A DNA stretch of 64,000 bases from Archivesica marissinica. Lineage: Eukaryota > Mollusca > Bivalvia > Venerida > Vesicomyidae. The position numbers and the translations under genes were made by a program. Every line of letters begins with the position of its first letter. Position 1 is the stretch's first letter. The stretch lies in assembly GCA_014843695.1 (NCBI GenBank), contig CM026398.1, positions 20,445,594-20,509,593 of the forward strand, written 5' to 3'. This document shows positions 46,709 to 59,050 of the stretch, one piece after another. Under the pieces are notes generated by a model. That model worked only from the letters and a program-made list of their open reading frames with translations, was not told the DNA's origin and did no database searches.

Positions 46709-49365
46709 CACCAAGTGAATGATTCACTCACCCCGACCATGAATGATTCACTCACCCCGACCATGAATGATTCACTCACCTTGACCATGAATGATTCACT
46801 CACCTTGACCATGAATGATTCACTCACCCCGACCATGAATGATTCACTCACCCCGACCATGAATGATTCACTCACCTTGACCATGAATGATTCACTCACC
46901 CCGACTATGAATGATTCACTCACCTTGACCATGAATGATTCACTCACCCTGACCATGAATGATTCACTCACCCTGACCATGCATGATTCACTCACCCTGA
47001 ATGATTCACTCACTCTGACAATGAATGATTCACTCACCCTGAATGATTCACTCACTCTGACAATGAATAATTCACTCACCCTGAATGATTCACTCACTCT
47101 GACAATGAATGATTCACTCACCCTGACCATGAATGATTCACTCACCCTGAATGATTCACTCACTCTGACAATGAATGATTCACTCACCCTGAATGATTCA
47201 CTCACCCTGACTATGAATGATTCACTCACCCTGAATGATTCACTCAACCTGACCATGAATGATTCACTCACCCTGAATGATTCACTCACTCTGACAATGA
47301 ATGATTCACTCACCATGAATGATTCACTCACCCCGACCATGAATGATTCACTCACCCTGACTATGAATGATTCACTCACCCTGAATGATTCACTCACCCT
47401 GACCCTGAATGATTCACTCACCCTGAATGATTCACTCAACCTGACCATGACTGATTCACTCACCCTGACTATGAATGATTCACTCACCCTGAATGATTCA
47501 CTCACCCTCACCATGAATGATTCACTCACCATGCATGATTCACTCACCCTGACCATACATGATTCACTCACCCTGACTATGAATGATTCACTCACCCTGA
47601 CCATGAATGATTCACTCACCCCGACCATGAATGATTCACTCACCCTGACCATGAATGATTCACTCACCCTGACCATGAATGGTTCACTCACCCTGAATGA
47701 TTCACTCACCCTGACCATGAATGATTCACTCACCCTGACTATGAATGATTCACTCACCATGAATGATTCACTCACCCTGACCATGAATGATTCACTCACC
47801 CCGACCATGAATGATTCACTCACCCCGGCCATGAATGATTCACTCACCCTGACTATGAATGATTCACTCACCCTGAATGATTCACTCACCCTGACCCTGA
47901 ATGATTCACTCACCCTGACCATGACTGATTCACTCACCCTGACTATGAATGATTCACTCACCCTGCATGATTCACTCACCCTCACCATGAATGATTCACT
48001 CACCATGCATGATTCACTCACCCTGACCATACATGATTCACTCACCCTGACTATGAATGATTCACTCACCCTGACCATGAATGATTCACTCACCCCGACC
48101 ATGAATGATTCACTCACCCTGACCATGAATGATTCACTCACCCTGACCATGAATGATTCACTCACCCTGACCATGCATGATTCACTCACCCTGACCATGA
48201 ATGGTTCACTCACCCTGAATGATTCACTCACCCTGACCATGAATGATTCACTCACCCTGACTATGAATGATTCACTCACCATGAATGATTCACTCACCCT
48301 GAATGATTCACTCACCCTGACCATGAATGATTCACTCACCCTGACTATGAATGATTCACTCACCCTGACCATGAATGATTCACTCACCCCGACTATGAAT
48401 GATTCACTCACCCTGACCATGAATGATTCACTCATCCTTAATGATTCACTCACCCTGACCATGAATGATTCACTCACCCTGACTATGAATGATTCACTCA
48501 CCCTGAATGATTCACTCACCCTCACCATGAATCACTCACCCTGACCATGACTGATTCACTCAACCTGACCATGAATGATTCACTCACCCTGACCATGAAT
48601 GATTCACTCACCCTGACCATGAATGATTCACTCACCCTTAATGATTCACCCACCCTGACCATGAATGATTCACTCACCCTGACTATGAATGATTCACTCA
48701 CCCTGAATGATTCACTCACCATGACCATGAATGATTCACTCACCATGACCGTGAATGATTCACTCACCCTGACCATGAATGATTCACTCACCCTGACTAT
48801 GAATGATTCACTCACCCTGCATGATTCACTCACCCTCACCATGAATGACTCACTCACCATGAATGATTCACTCACCGTGACCATGAATGATTCACTCACC
48901 CTGACTATGAATGATTCACTCACCCTGACCACGAATGATTCACTCACCCCGACCATGAATGATTCACTCACCCTGACCATGAATGATTCACTCACCCTGA
49001 CCATGAATGATTCACTCACCCTGAATGATTCACTCACCCTGACCATGAATGATTCACTCACCCTGAATGATTCACTCACCCTGACTATGAATGATTCACT
49101 CACCCTGAATGATTCACTCACCCTGACCATGACTGATTCACTCACCCTGACCATGAACGATTCACTCACCCTGACCATGAATGATTCACTCACCCTGACC
49201 ATGAATGATTCACTCACCCCGACAATGAATGATTCACTCACCATGAATGATTCACTCACCATGAATGATTCACTCACCATGAATGATTCACTCACCCTGA
49301 CCATGAATGATTCACTCACCCTGACCATCACTCACCCTGACCATCACGCACCCTGACCATCACGC
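46709..49365. repeat. 24/18-bp tandem array, about 120 units
   Basis: Core GAATGATTCACTCACC, with either CTGACCAT (24 bp) or CT (18 bp) between cores. Because indels come in steps of 6 bp, long frames stay open on both strands (about 609 codons, then 269 after a break near 48535). The frames start and end within the repeats, have no flanking exons, and exist on both strands, so I do not call them coding. Each core holds an 11-bp dyad TGAATGATTCA. Confidence 0.95.
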
Positions 49366-49880
49366 ACCCTCACCTTATATCATTAATCAATAATTAAAGT
49401 AAGAACACGAGGATTTTATATGCTTAACCTTAACGATATCATCTTATCACCATTGTTAATCGTTGATTGATAGGCGGATATATACACAAACATGACATAC
49501 TCAGTATCCTTGAATCAAGTATAGAACAATCGTGACGGCGGGTGTTTTCAAACAAGCGTACCTAAAATGACGAGAGCCAGCAGGAAGTCAGATGATTTTG
49601 GGAGAGGTCGACCAAGACCTGTGGTCAGTGAACTAAGTGCCCACTTCCATTGATTTCTAGAGTAAACTGGACACTTCGCTGACCACCCGGACCATCAAAA
49701 TCCACCAACAACGCTTTGAGTTATCGAAAGTCGCCTACCTGCCTACCTCCCATGGACAAATCAAATGTGATGCGGGCGTACATCGGTAGAAAGTTAAAAT
49801 CCATGCGTCCTAGGCTGCTGGTCTGGAAGCAATGTGCACGCATCGAGGAGGTCAATCAGTATGCACATTTATCGCGGATC
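49366..49880. other. Intergenic, nothing recognised
   Basis: Unique-looking sequence with no supported gene. Confidence 0.5.
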
Positions 49881-50282
49881 TTCCGTGGTGTAATGGATGT
49901 GGCGTTATGGAATACACTCAAATCCACTTTGCCTCTCTCTCTCTCTCTCTCTCTCTCCCACGTGGCAATGGCTTCTACCAGGAATGAGATCACAGGAGCG
50001 ATTAACCCTTTTCCTGCTGAGTAAATAAAATCACATTTGCAAACAATATAGATCCAGATCAGCCGCGGCGTATCGCGGCGTCTGATCATGATGTATTCAA
50101 TGTTATTCAGCCACGTATTTTAGCTCCACTATCCGAATAGCAAACAGCATAAAGTCTGGTCAGACGACACGTTCCGTGTGATCTGGCTATATGCTGTTTG
50201 CAAACGTGATTTTATCTAGCGTGCAAAGGGTTAACCTAATGTTGTAAGTACTTGTTTCACGATCGAGCTAAAATAAATGTGT
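49881..50282 (+). mobile_element. SINE family B, decayed, split by a piggyBac-like MITE
   Basis: The left part (CCGTGGTGTAATGGATGTGG ... CTCTCTC ... AGGAATGAGATCACAGGAGC) and the right part (TTGTAAGTACTTGTTTCACG, GAGCTAAAATAAATG) match the family B body and tail. The piece between them, 50006-50230, is the insertion. Confidence 0.75.
50006..50230. mobile_element. piggyBac-like MITE with TTAA target duplications
   Basis: TTAA at 50002-50005 and 50231-50234 bracket ends CCCTTT...AAAGGG. Subterminal inverted repeats ATTTGCAAAC / GTTTGCAAAC and ATAAAATCAC / GTGATTTTAT extend the symmetry. 225 bp, no coding capacity. TTAA plus CCCTTT ends is the piggyBac signature. A related scrap (GCAAACAGCATAGAT ... 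GGATAGTGGAGCTAAA) lies at 5776-5822. Confidence 0.85.
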
Positions 50283-50381
50283 ATATGTAAGCTAAACATT
50301 TATCGACCCACCTCGATCATAGTGTGTATGTCCTGGTTTGTGTGTGAAGTGGATCCGTTTCCTGGGGGAAGCTCTCTATTG

Positions 50382-50388
50382 TATAAAA
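50382..50388 (+). promoter_or_regulatory. TATA box of the secreted-protein gene
   Basis: TATAAAA, 32 bp upstream of an initiator-like TCAGTT whose A is at 50414. The spacing is the standard distance for an RNA polymerase II core promoter. Confidence 0.65.
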
Positions 50389-50413
50389 CCCAGCATCTGC
50401 AAATACGTGGATC

Positions 50414-50441
50414 AGTTGACATCTTCTAATACCAGGATCAG
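50414..50441 (+). other. Probable non-coding first exon of the secreted-protein gene
   Basis: Runs from the initiator-like site to a donor GGATCAG|GTATGA at 50442. The intron to 50865 holds a MITE. The acceptor TGGACTATTTCAG at 50865 lies 11 bp before the signal-peptide ATG. Short untranslated first exons are usual for small secreted protein genes. Confidence 0.55.
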
Positions 50442-50642
50442 GTATGATTTATCATACATTTGTTTGGGTGGAGGTAGTTTAACTAAAACCGTCTGACTAG
50501 ACAACGACCAATAAAAATGCAGCTTGATGTCGTCTGCATCAGTTTTTCGGACTTTGGAGCTGTATATACAGTGACACCCGTGTTATTATGTAGTTTGTGA
50601 TATGTCCAAACGCGTAATTTATTCATAACTTTATCGAGTGAG

Positions 50643-50815
50643 TACAGTCAAACTTGTCTTAGCAGCCACCATGTATTTAGCAGCCACCATGTATTAAGCA
50701 GCCAGTTCCCAGAATCCCAAATATGTTGTTTTATACATTCGCCCTCTATTGAGCAGCCACTTTCTATGATTCCCTTGGCTGACTGCTTTAGACAGGTTTG
50801 ACTGTATTTTAATAC
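50643..50815. mobile_element. MITE with CAGTCAAAC-type inverted repeats
   Basis: Left TACAGTCAAACTTGTCTTAG; right end TTTAGACAGGTTTGACTGTA is its inverse with few mismatches. TA-bounded. Inside, TTAGCAGCCACCATGTAT is doubled. It is inserted in the first intron of the secreted-protein gene. Confidence 0.85.
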
Positions 50816-50865
50816 TTTTAAAGTTTTAACGTTGTTAGCAAACTGAAATGAATGGACTATTTCAG

Positions 50866-50960
50866 TAACATAGGACATGAAGATGCAACCATTAGTTGTA
50901 CTACTGCTGGTGTTAGCTGCCGTCTGCACGGGCGTTCATGGAAGAACTACATGGGAGTCG
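50866..50960 (+). CDS. Signal-peptide exon of a small secreted protein (from ATG 50877)
   Basis: After the acceptor at 50865, the ATG at 50877 opens a classical signal peptide: MKMQ, the hydrophobic core PLVVLLLVLAAVC, and a likely cleavage site near TGVHG. The frame then continues RTTWES to a possible donor TCG|GTTGGC at 50961. Read-through stops at 50967. The TATA promoter and untranslated exon upstream support a real gene. The phase at 50961 is 0, whereas the next clear coding exon (52154) needs two bases from its predecessor. Direct joining would hit a stop at once, so a short exon in 50.97-52.15 kb is missing from my model or the real donor differs. Confidence 0.6.
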
Positions 50961-51045
50961 GTTGGCTAACAGTCATCTAGCCTATGTTCCCGTTTATTAT
51001 GGGTTTTTTTTTGTTTTTTGTTTTTGTTGTTGTTTTCTTTATTAT

Positions 51046-51272
51046 ACAAATTTATTTAGCTCGATTGCGAAACAAGTTATTTCAACTTATATTAATCACT
51101 CTCGAGACCTCATTCCTGCTGGAATCCATCGCCACGAGGGAGAGAAGAGGCAACGTGGAATTTAAATGCCTTGCCTAAGGGCGCAATCGTAACGGCTCCA
51201 GCGGGGCTCGAACTCCGGACCTTTCGCACCTGAAGCGAACGCGCATCCACTGCGCTATCACGACTTCCACTA
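51046..51272 (-). mobile_element. tRNA-derived SINE, family B, near full length
   Basis: Reverse-oriented copy: tail TTTATTTAGCTCGATTGCG, body AAATGCCTTGCCTAAGGGC, head GGGGCTCGAACTCCGGACC and CACTGCGCTATCACGACTTC. The head at the right end is the most intact of the family. Confidence 0.88.
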
Positions 51273-51334
51273 ATTATGTGTTGAATCGCGCACAAACAGG
51301 TTTAGTCATATGGTGACTCTTCGTCTAGTATTGG

Positions 51335-51480
51335 TGGTGGAAGCCCCTCCGAGCAGTAGGATAGGTACCTGGGTAGAACCACCAACCTTCACACACCAAC
51401 TGGAGAGCTTTTTGACATGATATAATTCGACCCAGTGGGATTCTAACCTACATTGATGGTAGGCAATTGATTCATTGTCC
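51335..51480 (-). mobile_element. SINE family D, diverged fragment
   Basis: GGTACCTGGGTAGAACCACC and CCAGTGGGATTCTAACCTAC match the reverse body and box B of family D. Confidence 0.7.
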
Positions 51481-51665
51481 ATGTATTCAAAAAACCCTTT
51501 TCATGAATGTTTATATACCTTAACAATTTATCCGTCAAGCATGGTAGTGTCACATTTAAGACGGACACCTTTTATGGCATCCATGCATCAGCTGCAAGAA
51601 TTTTGAAATAGGAAATATTTGTAACTGTCAGCACAAAGTCATATTAAATAGATAAGAATTAGAAA

Positions 51666-51897
51666 TGGTAATCCAGGGTCGCAGGTTCGATCCCCCGTCT
51701 GACCCTAATAAAATTAACAGTCTTTCAGATGGGACGTTAAACCGAGGTCTCGTGTCAGTAAAGAACCAGAGAAGATTCTGGAATGAGTCTCTGTCTGTAT
51801 CATGCACTATCCTCCAAAATCTAAAATAACTAATCTCTTCAGGAGGGGGCGTCGCTCATATGGGCAACCGGTAGCGACGATAAATAAACGTAAAAAC
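51666..51897 (+). mobile_element. SINE family C
   Basis: Head remnant GGTAATCCAGGGTCGCAGGT then TCGATCCCCC; body CTTTCAGATGGGACGTTAAA; end GGCAACCGGTAGCGACGATA and AATAAACGTAAAA. Confidence 0.87.
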
Positions 51898-52014
51898 AAC
51901 AGAAATTATATGTTCATTAAGTACTATATATAGTGTTAACATGTGACAATTATGTTGTGTATGCTATAAAAGGAAAATAATAATTTTTTTTTTAAAAATA
52001 TATAAAAAAATTGA

Positions 52015-52112
52015 TTCGTTGTGTTATTTGATGAGGGTCTCGTGGTAGATTAATTTAATTATTCAACCGTATCTCTCGTTAAATAAAGTCTTTATTATTA
52101 TTATTATTATTA
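52015..52112 (+). mobile_element. Family F retroelement 3' end with (ATT)n tail
   Basis: GATGAGGGTCTCGTGGTAGA, ATCTCTCGTTAAATAAAGTC and ATT repeats. It ends about 40 bp before the coding exon at 52154. Confidence 0.75.
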
Positions 52113-52153
52113 TTAAAATTGAGTTAAAGTGAACGTTTCGTTACATAATACAG

Positions 52154-52353
52154 TGATTCATATTCCGCGGATGATGGCGAATGGTCAATGCAAGATGCCG
52201 ACGACAGTGTTGAACTCGGTTATGAAGATGACATCGTCGACAGTTTGGATTTGGTAGATCTACTAGAGGAATATTCGGAACACCGTGATTATGCTCTGCG
52301 GGGATGCGGTGGTGGAAAATGTGAAATCTGCTTCAAAATGTGGAAGCTCAAAG
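52154..52353 (+). CDS. Secreted-protein exon: acidic propeptide and three cysteines
   Basis: The acceptor TTACATAATACAG ends at 52153 and the donor CTCAAAG|GTTAGT follows 52353. With one base completing the previous codon, the frame is open throughout (about 66 codons). The other two frames are stopped. The N-terminal part is very acidic (SMQDADDSVELGYEDDIVDS), as in a propeptide. The C-terminal part has cysteines in the pattern C-x4-C-x2-C (GCGGGKCEICFKMW) after YALR. One leftover base joins the exon at 61999 in frame. No known peptide family is recognised. Neuropeptide, antimicrobial or other secreted factor are all possible; I see no basis for choosing. Confidence 0.7.
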
Positions 52354-52730
52354 GTTAGTTGGTTAATTATCGGTAACATGTTATTTTTTAAATGCTCTGT
52401 AAAAAGTAGTGCTTGTTTGTTATAGTGTCACCCCTAATTAAAGGGCCAACCATTTCTGTTATATGAGCCACCTCATTTTTATGAACATACTTTTATGAAC
52501 AGTACTTTCTGAATCCTATGCTATTCTCAGTCTCACATATTCAGCCAGTGTCGTCTTTGATATCAAGCCAATTCACGATCGCGTCGAGAGAGCTCTATGA
52601 AAGGTGACCCATAACAACAGATAGAGCATTCGCCTACGGGGACTTCTGCTCTAGAAGACAATTGCGAACTAATCTGCTACATACTTGAGATCGAAATCAT
52701 ATTATACTTCATGATGCAATTATCGTGGTT
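52354..52730 (+). other. Start of the large intron, nothing recognised
   Basis: No repeat copy or exon recognised before the 52-bp array begins. Confidence 0.5.
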
Positions 52731-55700
52731 GGTATTTATAAAGAGGTTGTCTCCCTTACACCGTATATATACATGTATATTATATTCGTGTTTGTTATTT
52801 ATAAGAAGTTGTCTCCCTTACATCATAGATATAATACGCGTGTTTTGTATTTTATAAATGGATTGTCTCCCTTACACTATACCTATACTACGCGTGTTTT
52901 GTAATTATAAATAGGTTGTCTCCCTTACACTATACCAATAATACGCGTGTTTTGTAATTATAAATAGGTTGTCTCCCTTACACTATACCTATACTACGTG
53001 TATTTGTATTTATAAATAGGTTGTCTCCCTTACACTATACCTATAATACGTGTATTTGTATTTATAATGAGGTTGTCTCCCTTACACTATGCCTATAATA
53101 CGTGTATTTGTATTTATAAATAGGTTGTCTCCCTTACACTATACCTATAATACGTGTGTTTGTATTTATAAATAGGTTGTCTCCCTTACACTATTCCTAT
53201 AATACGTGTGTTTGTATTTATAAATAGGTTGTCTCCCTTACACTATACCTATAATACGTGTGTTTGTAGTTATAAATATGTTGTCTCCCTTACACTATGC
53301 CTATAATACGTGTGTTTGTATTTTATAAATAGGTTGTCTCCCTTACATTATACCTATACTACGCGTGTTTGTAGTTATAAATAGGTTGTCTCCCTTACAC
53401 TATACCTATAATACGTGTGTTTGTATTTTATAAATAGGTTGTCTCCCTTACACTATACCTATAATACGCATGTTTGTATCTATAAATAGGTTGTCTTCCT
53501 TACACTATTCCTATAATAGATAGAGATAGATAGATTTCTTTATTTATAGAGGGTGACCTAATTAGTTTTGAACTAATCCTCCTTAGGGCCCTCAATACGT
53601 GTGTCTGTATATATAAATAGGTTGTCTCCCTTACACTATTCCTATAATACGTGTGTTTGTATATATAAATAGGTTGTCTCCCTTACACTATTCCTATAAT
53701 ACGTGTGTTTGTATTTATAAATAGGTTGTCTTCCTTACACTATACCTATAATACGTGTGTTTGTAGTTATAAATAGGTTGTCTCCCTTACACTATACCTA
53801 TAATACGTGTGTTTGTATATATAAATAGGTTGTCTCCCTTACACTATGCCTATAATACGTGTGTTTGTAGTTATAAATAGGTTGTCTCCCTTACACTATA
53901 CCTATAATACGCATGTTTGTATCTATAAATAGGTTGTCTTCCTTACACTATTCCTATAATACGTGTGTTTGTATATATAAATAGGTTGTCTCCCTTACAC
54001 TATACCTATAATACATGTGTTTGTAGTTATAAATAGGTTGTCTCCCTTACAATATGCCTATAATACGCATGTTTGTATCTATGCATAGGTTGTCTCCCTT
54101 ACACTATGCTTATAATACGTGTGTTTGTATTATAAATAGGTTGTCTCCCTTACACTATACCTATAATACGTGTATTTGTATATATAATGAGGTTGTCTCC
54201 CTTACACTATGCCTATAATACGTGTATTTGTATTATAAATAGGTTGTCTCCCTTACACTATACCTATAATACGTGTGTTTGTATTTATAAATAGGTTGTC
54301 TCCCTTACACTATTCCTATAATACGTGTGTTTGTATATATAAATAGGTTGTCTCCCTTACACTATACCTATAATACGTGTGTTTGTAGTTATAAATAGGT
54401 TGTCTCCCTTACACTATGCCTATAATACGTTTATTTGTATTTTATAAATAGGTTGTCTCCCTTACCTTACATTATACCTATACTATGTGTGTTTGTAGTT
54501 ATAAATAGGTTGTCTCCCTTACACTATACCTATAATACGCATGTTTGTATCTATAAATAGGTTGTCTTCCTTACAATATTCCTATAATAGATAGAGATAG
54601 ATAGATTTCTTTATTTATAGAGGGTGACCTAATTAGTTTTGAACTAATCCTCCTTAGGGCCCTCAATACGTGTGTTTTTATATATAAATAGGTTGTCTCC
54701 CTTACATTATTCCTATACTACGTGTGTTTGTATATATAAATAGGTTGTCTCCCTTACACTCTACCTATAATACGTGTGTTTGTAGTTATACATAGGTTGT
54801 CTCCCTTACACTATTCCTATAATACGTGTGTTTGTATATATAAATAGGTTGTCTCCCTTACACTATACCTATAATACGTGTGTTTGTAGTTATAAATAGG
54901 TTGTCTCGCTTACACTATACCTATAATACGTGTGTTTGTAGTTATAAATAGGTTGTCTCCCTTACAATATGCCTATAATACGCATGTTTGTATCTATACA
55001 TAGGTTGTCTCCCTTACACTATGCCTATAATACGTGTGTTTGTATTATAAATAGGTTGTCTCCCTTACACTATACCGATAATACGTGTGTTTGTATTTAT
55101 AAATAGGTTGTCTCCCTTACACTATTCCTATAATACGTGTGTTTGTATTTATAAATAGGTTGTCTCCCTTACACTATACCTATACTACGCGTGTTTGTAG
55201 TTATACATCGGTTGTCTCCCTTACACTATTCCTATAATACGCATGTTTGTATCTATAAATAGGTTGTCTTCCTTACACTATTCCTATAATAGATAGAGAT
55301 AGATAGATTTCTTTATTTATAGAGGGTGACCTAATTAGTTTTGAACTAATCCTCCTTAGGGCCCTCAATACGTGTGTTTTTATATATAAATAGGTTGTCT
55401 CCCTTACACTATGCCTATAATACGCATGTTTGTATCTATAAATAGGTTGTCTCCCTTACACTATGCCTATAATACGTGTGTTTGTATTATAAATAGGTTG
55501 TCTCCCTTACACTATACCTATAATACGTGTGTTTGTATTTATAAATAGGTTGTCTCCCTTACACTATTCCTATAATACGTGTGTTTGTATTTATAAATAG
55601 GTTGTCTCCCTTACACTATACCTATACTACGCGTGTTTGTAGTTATAAATCGGTTGTCTCCCTTACACTATTCCTATAATACGCATGTTTGTATCTATAA

Positions 55701-57788
55701 ATAGGTTGTCTTCCTTACACTATTCCTATAATAGATAGAGATAGATAGATTTCTTTATTTATAGAGGGTGACCTAATTAGTTTTGAACTAATCCTCCTTA
55801 GGGCCCTCAATACGTGTGTTTTTATATATAAATAGGTTGTCTCCCTTACACTCTACCTATAATACGTGTGTTTGTAGTTATAAATAGGTTGTCTCCCTTA
55901 CACTATACCTATAATACGTGTGTTTGTAGTTATAAATAGGTTGTCTCCCTTACACTATACCTATAATACGTGTGTTTGTAGTTATAAATAGGTTGTCTCC
56001 CTTACAATATGCCTATAATACGCATGTTTGTATCTATAAATAGGTTGTCTCCTTTACACTATGCCTATAATACGTGTGTTTGTTTTATAAATAGGTTGTC
56101 TCCCTTACACTGTACCTATACTACATGTATTTGTATTTATAAATAGGTTGTCTCCCTTACACTGTACCTATACTACGTGTATTTGTATTTATAAATAGGT
56201 TGTCTCCCTTACACTATACCTATAATACGTGTATTTGTATTTATAAATAGATTGTCTCCCTTACACTATGCCTATGATACGTGTGTTTGTATTTAATAAA
56301 TAGGTTGTCTCCCTTACACTATACCTATACTAAGCGTGTTTGTAGTTATAAATAGGTTGTCTTCCTTACACTATTCCTATAATAGATAGAGATAGATAGA
56401 TTTCTTTATAGAGGGTGACCTAATTAGTTTTGAACTAATCCTCCTTAGGGCCCTCAATACGTGTGTTTGTATATATAAATAGGTTGTCTCCCTTACACTA
56501 TTCCTATAATACGTGTGTTTGTATATATAAATAGGTTGTCTCCCTTACACTATTCCTATAATACGTGTGTTTGTATATATAAATAGGTTGTCTCCCTTAC
56601 ACTATACCTATAATACGTGTGTTTGTAGATATAAATAGGTTGTCTCCCTTACACTATACCTATAATACGTGTGTTTGTAGTTATAAATAGGTTGTCTCCC
56701 TTACACTATACCTATAATACGTGTGTTTGTAGTTATAAATAGGTTGTCTCCCTTACAATATGCCTATAATACGCATGTTTGTATCTATAAATAGGTTGTC
56801 TCCTTTACACTATGCCTATAATACGTGTGTTTGTTTTATAAATAGGTTGTCTCCCTTACACTATACCTATACTACGTGTATTTGTATTTATAAATAGGTT
56901 GTCTCCCTTACACTGTACCTATACTACGTGTATTTGTATTTATAAATAGGTTGTCTCCCTTACACTATACCTATAATACGTGTATTTGTATTTATAAATA
57001 GATTGTCTCCCTTACACTATGCCTATGATACGTGTGTTTGTATTTTATAAATAGGTTGTCTCCCTTACACTATACCTATACTAAGCGTGTTTGTAGTTAT
57101 AAATAGGTTGTCTTCCTTACACTATTCCTATAATAGATAGAGATAGATAGATTTCTTTATAGAGGGTGACCTAATTAGTTTTGAACTAATCCTCCTTAGG
57201 GCCCTCAATACGTGTGTTTGTATATATAAATAGGTTGTCTCCCTTACACTATTCCTATAATACGTGTGTTTGTATATATAAATAGGTTGTCTCCCTTACA
57301 CTATGCCTATAATACGTGTGTTTGTAGTTATAAATAGGTTGTCTCCCTTACACTATTCCTATAATACGTGTGTTTGTATATATAAATAGGTTGTCTCCCT
57401 TACACTATACCTATAATACGTGTGTTTCTAGTTATAAATAGGTTGTCTCCCTTACACTATACCTATAATACGTGTGTTTGTAGTTATAAATAGGTTGTGT
57501 CCTTTACAATATGCCTATAATACGCATGTTTGTATCTATAAATAGGTTGTCTCCCTTACACTGTGCCTATAATACGTGTGTTTGTATTATAAATAGGTTG
57601 TCTCCCTTACACTATACCTATACTACGTGTATTTGTATTTATAATGAGGTTGTCTCCCTTACACTATACCTATAATACGTGTATTTGTATTTATAATGAG
57701 GTTGTCTCCCTTACACTATACCTATAATACGTGTATTTGTATTTATCAATAGGTTGTCTCCCTTACACTATACCTATAATACGTGTTA
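52731..57788. repeat. 52-bp satellite array, about 96 units, with six copies of an inserted retroelement tail
   Basis: Unit core AGGTTGTCTCCCTTACACTA, then TACCTATAATACGTGTGTTT and GTAKTTATAAAT. A segment of about 75-80 bp (GATAGATAGATTTCTTTATT ... AACTAATCCTCCTTAGGGCC) sits at 53516, 54589, 55288, 55728, 56380 and 57131. It always follows the same ATTCCTATAAT unit and precedes CTCAATACGTGTG. It lies in the last intron of the secreted-protein gene. Confidence 0.95.
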
Positions 57789-58855
57789 TTAGAATGTAAC
57801 AAGATGTTTGTTTTTTATATGAAGAATAATCATAATCCAATCAGAACGCTCGTTTCAACGCTCGTTTTAACGCGAATTGCGCTGCTTTAGAAATTTTCAA
57901 AACAAATTGAAAATGCTATGCAATCTCTTTTTGATGTACATTTTTGCCCAATAAACCTACACGTTAGTGGAAACACATTTTATTGATAATGTTATTCACA
58001 GTTAAAACTCTCCCGTCGAAGATTTTTTGTTGTTGCTGACAGAACCCGTGTCCTAGTATGGAAATGTGACCTGCTATGGCCAATGTCTGTGGCAATTGTT
58101 TGCAAAGTATACATGCATGCAGCTTAAAGTTGTGTTTTATTTGAAGAACAATATAAAGACTCGGGATAGGCGTTATATTTGGATAGATTTGTACAACATT
58201 GTTTCAGATAGGGCCATTTTACTGATCGATGCGAAATCTGACACACAGAGTAGAATCCCTGTACTTAAATATATATATTAGTACCCCAAACGTGCCGAAT
58301 CCCTGTGGTCCAGCCCCAGCATAATCATTTTTGCTGAGCGACTAGTTTAGTTTAGTTTAATCATATTTTATTGCATTCTATATATACAATGTACAATACA
58401 AAACAAATGAACAAACATGTATAACTATCCATAATGCATGATTTGTGGCATTGTTTGCTCAAGGATTGTCATTATATGTTGAAGCAAATGGGTTGGGCCA
58501 CAAGTTTTACTGGCCACTGTACCACTCATGTAACATTAATGACTGTTTTAACCTTAGTATATAGTTATTTTTAACTGTCTCTCAATTAATGCGATTTTTA
58601 ATAACTGCCCCCGACAAGCGTCTCCCAGTCCTCATAGTGATTGATCCATACACCATGTGTTTCGGTCAGAATATTTGTTTCAATGGGAACTCGTATGTTA
58701 TCCTCGTCAAGTATTCCGCCTTAGCTGCTCTATTCTTGTTCAATATTCGTCACGATATTTAAGTTCATTACCATCTACACTAAAATCAGGCTTGTAATTT
58801 TATAACATATCTTTTCGTCAAACAATTTGACGAGGAACCTCGGTAACCATTGTTT
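57789..58855. other. Intron sequence with an old dispersed repeat
   Basis: Positions 57870-57900 have a doubled ACGCTCGTTT motif. Positions 58476-58505 (GAAGCAAATGGGTTGGGCC, ACAAGTTTTAC) match 2546-2575 with few changes, showing a dispersed repeat. AGTTTAGTTTAGTTTAATCA at 58345 followed by TTTATTGC looks like a reversed poly(A)-side retroelement end. No exon recognised. Confidence 0.5.
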
Positions 58856-59050
58856 CGTTAACTACTGTTCTGTAAAACAATGCCTATACTTGGAATACCT
58901 GCTTGGTTAACTATTGTTCTGTAAAGCAATGCCTATGCTTGGAATACCTGCTTGGTTAACTATTGTTCTGTAAAGCAATGCCTATGCTTGGAATACCTGC
59001 TTGGTTAACTATTGTTCTGTAAAACAATGCCTATGCTTGGAATACATGCT
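58856..59050. repeat. 49-bp tandem repeat, 4 copies
   Basis: TTGTTCTGTAAAGCAATGCC with CTATGCTTGGAATACCTGC, repeated four times at 49-bp spacing. Confidence 0.93.

Noticed and set aside
46715..49356. Long frames encoding MNDSLTLT-type (plus) and VRVSESFM-type (minus) repeat proteins
   Set aside because: Both strands are open for the same length, the frames begin and end inside the repeat, and no signal peptide, flanking exon or promoter is visible. A stop-free unit of 24/18 bp explains them.
46709..49365. Heat-shock elements in the GAATGATTC core
   Set aside because: The GAA and TTC blocks are spaced by three bases, not the two of the standard element; AP-1 similarity of TGATTCA is also only partial.
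58066..58281. A 71-codon frame in the large intron
   Set aside because: No splice sites in phase with the neighbouring exons, no motif, and AT-rich chance frames of this size are expected.
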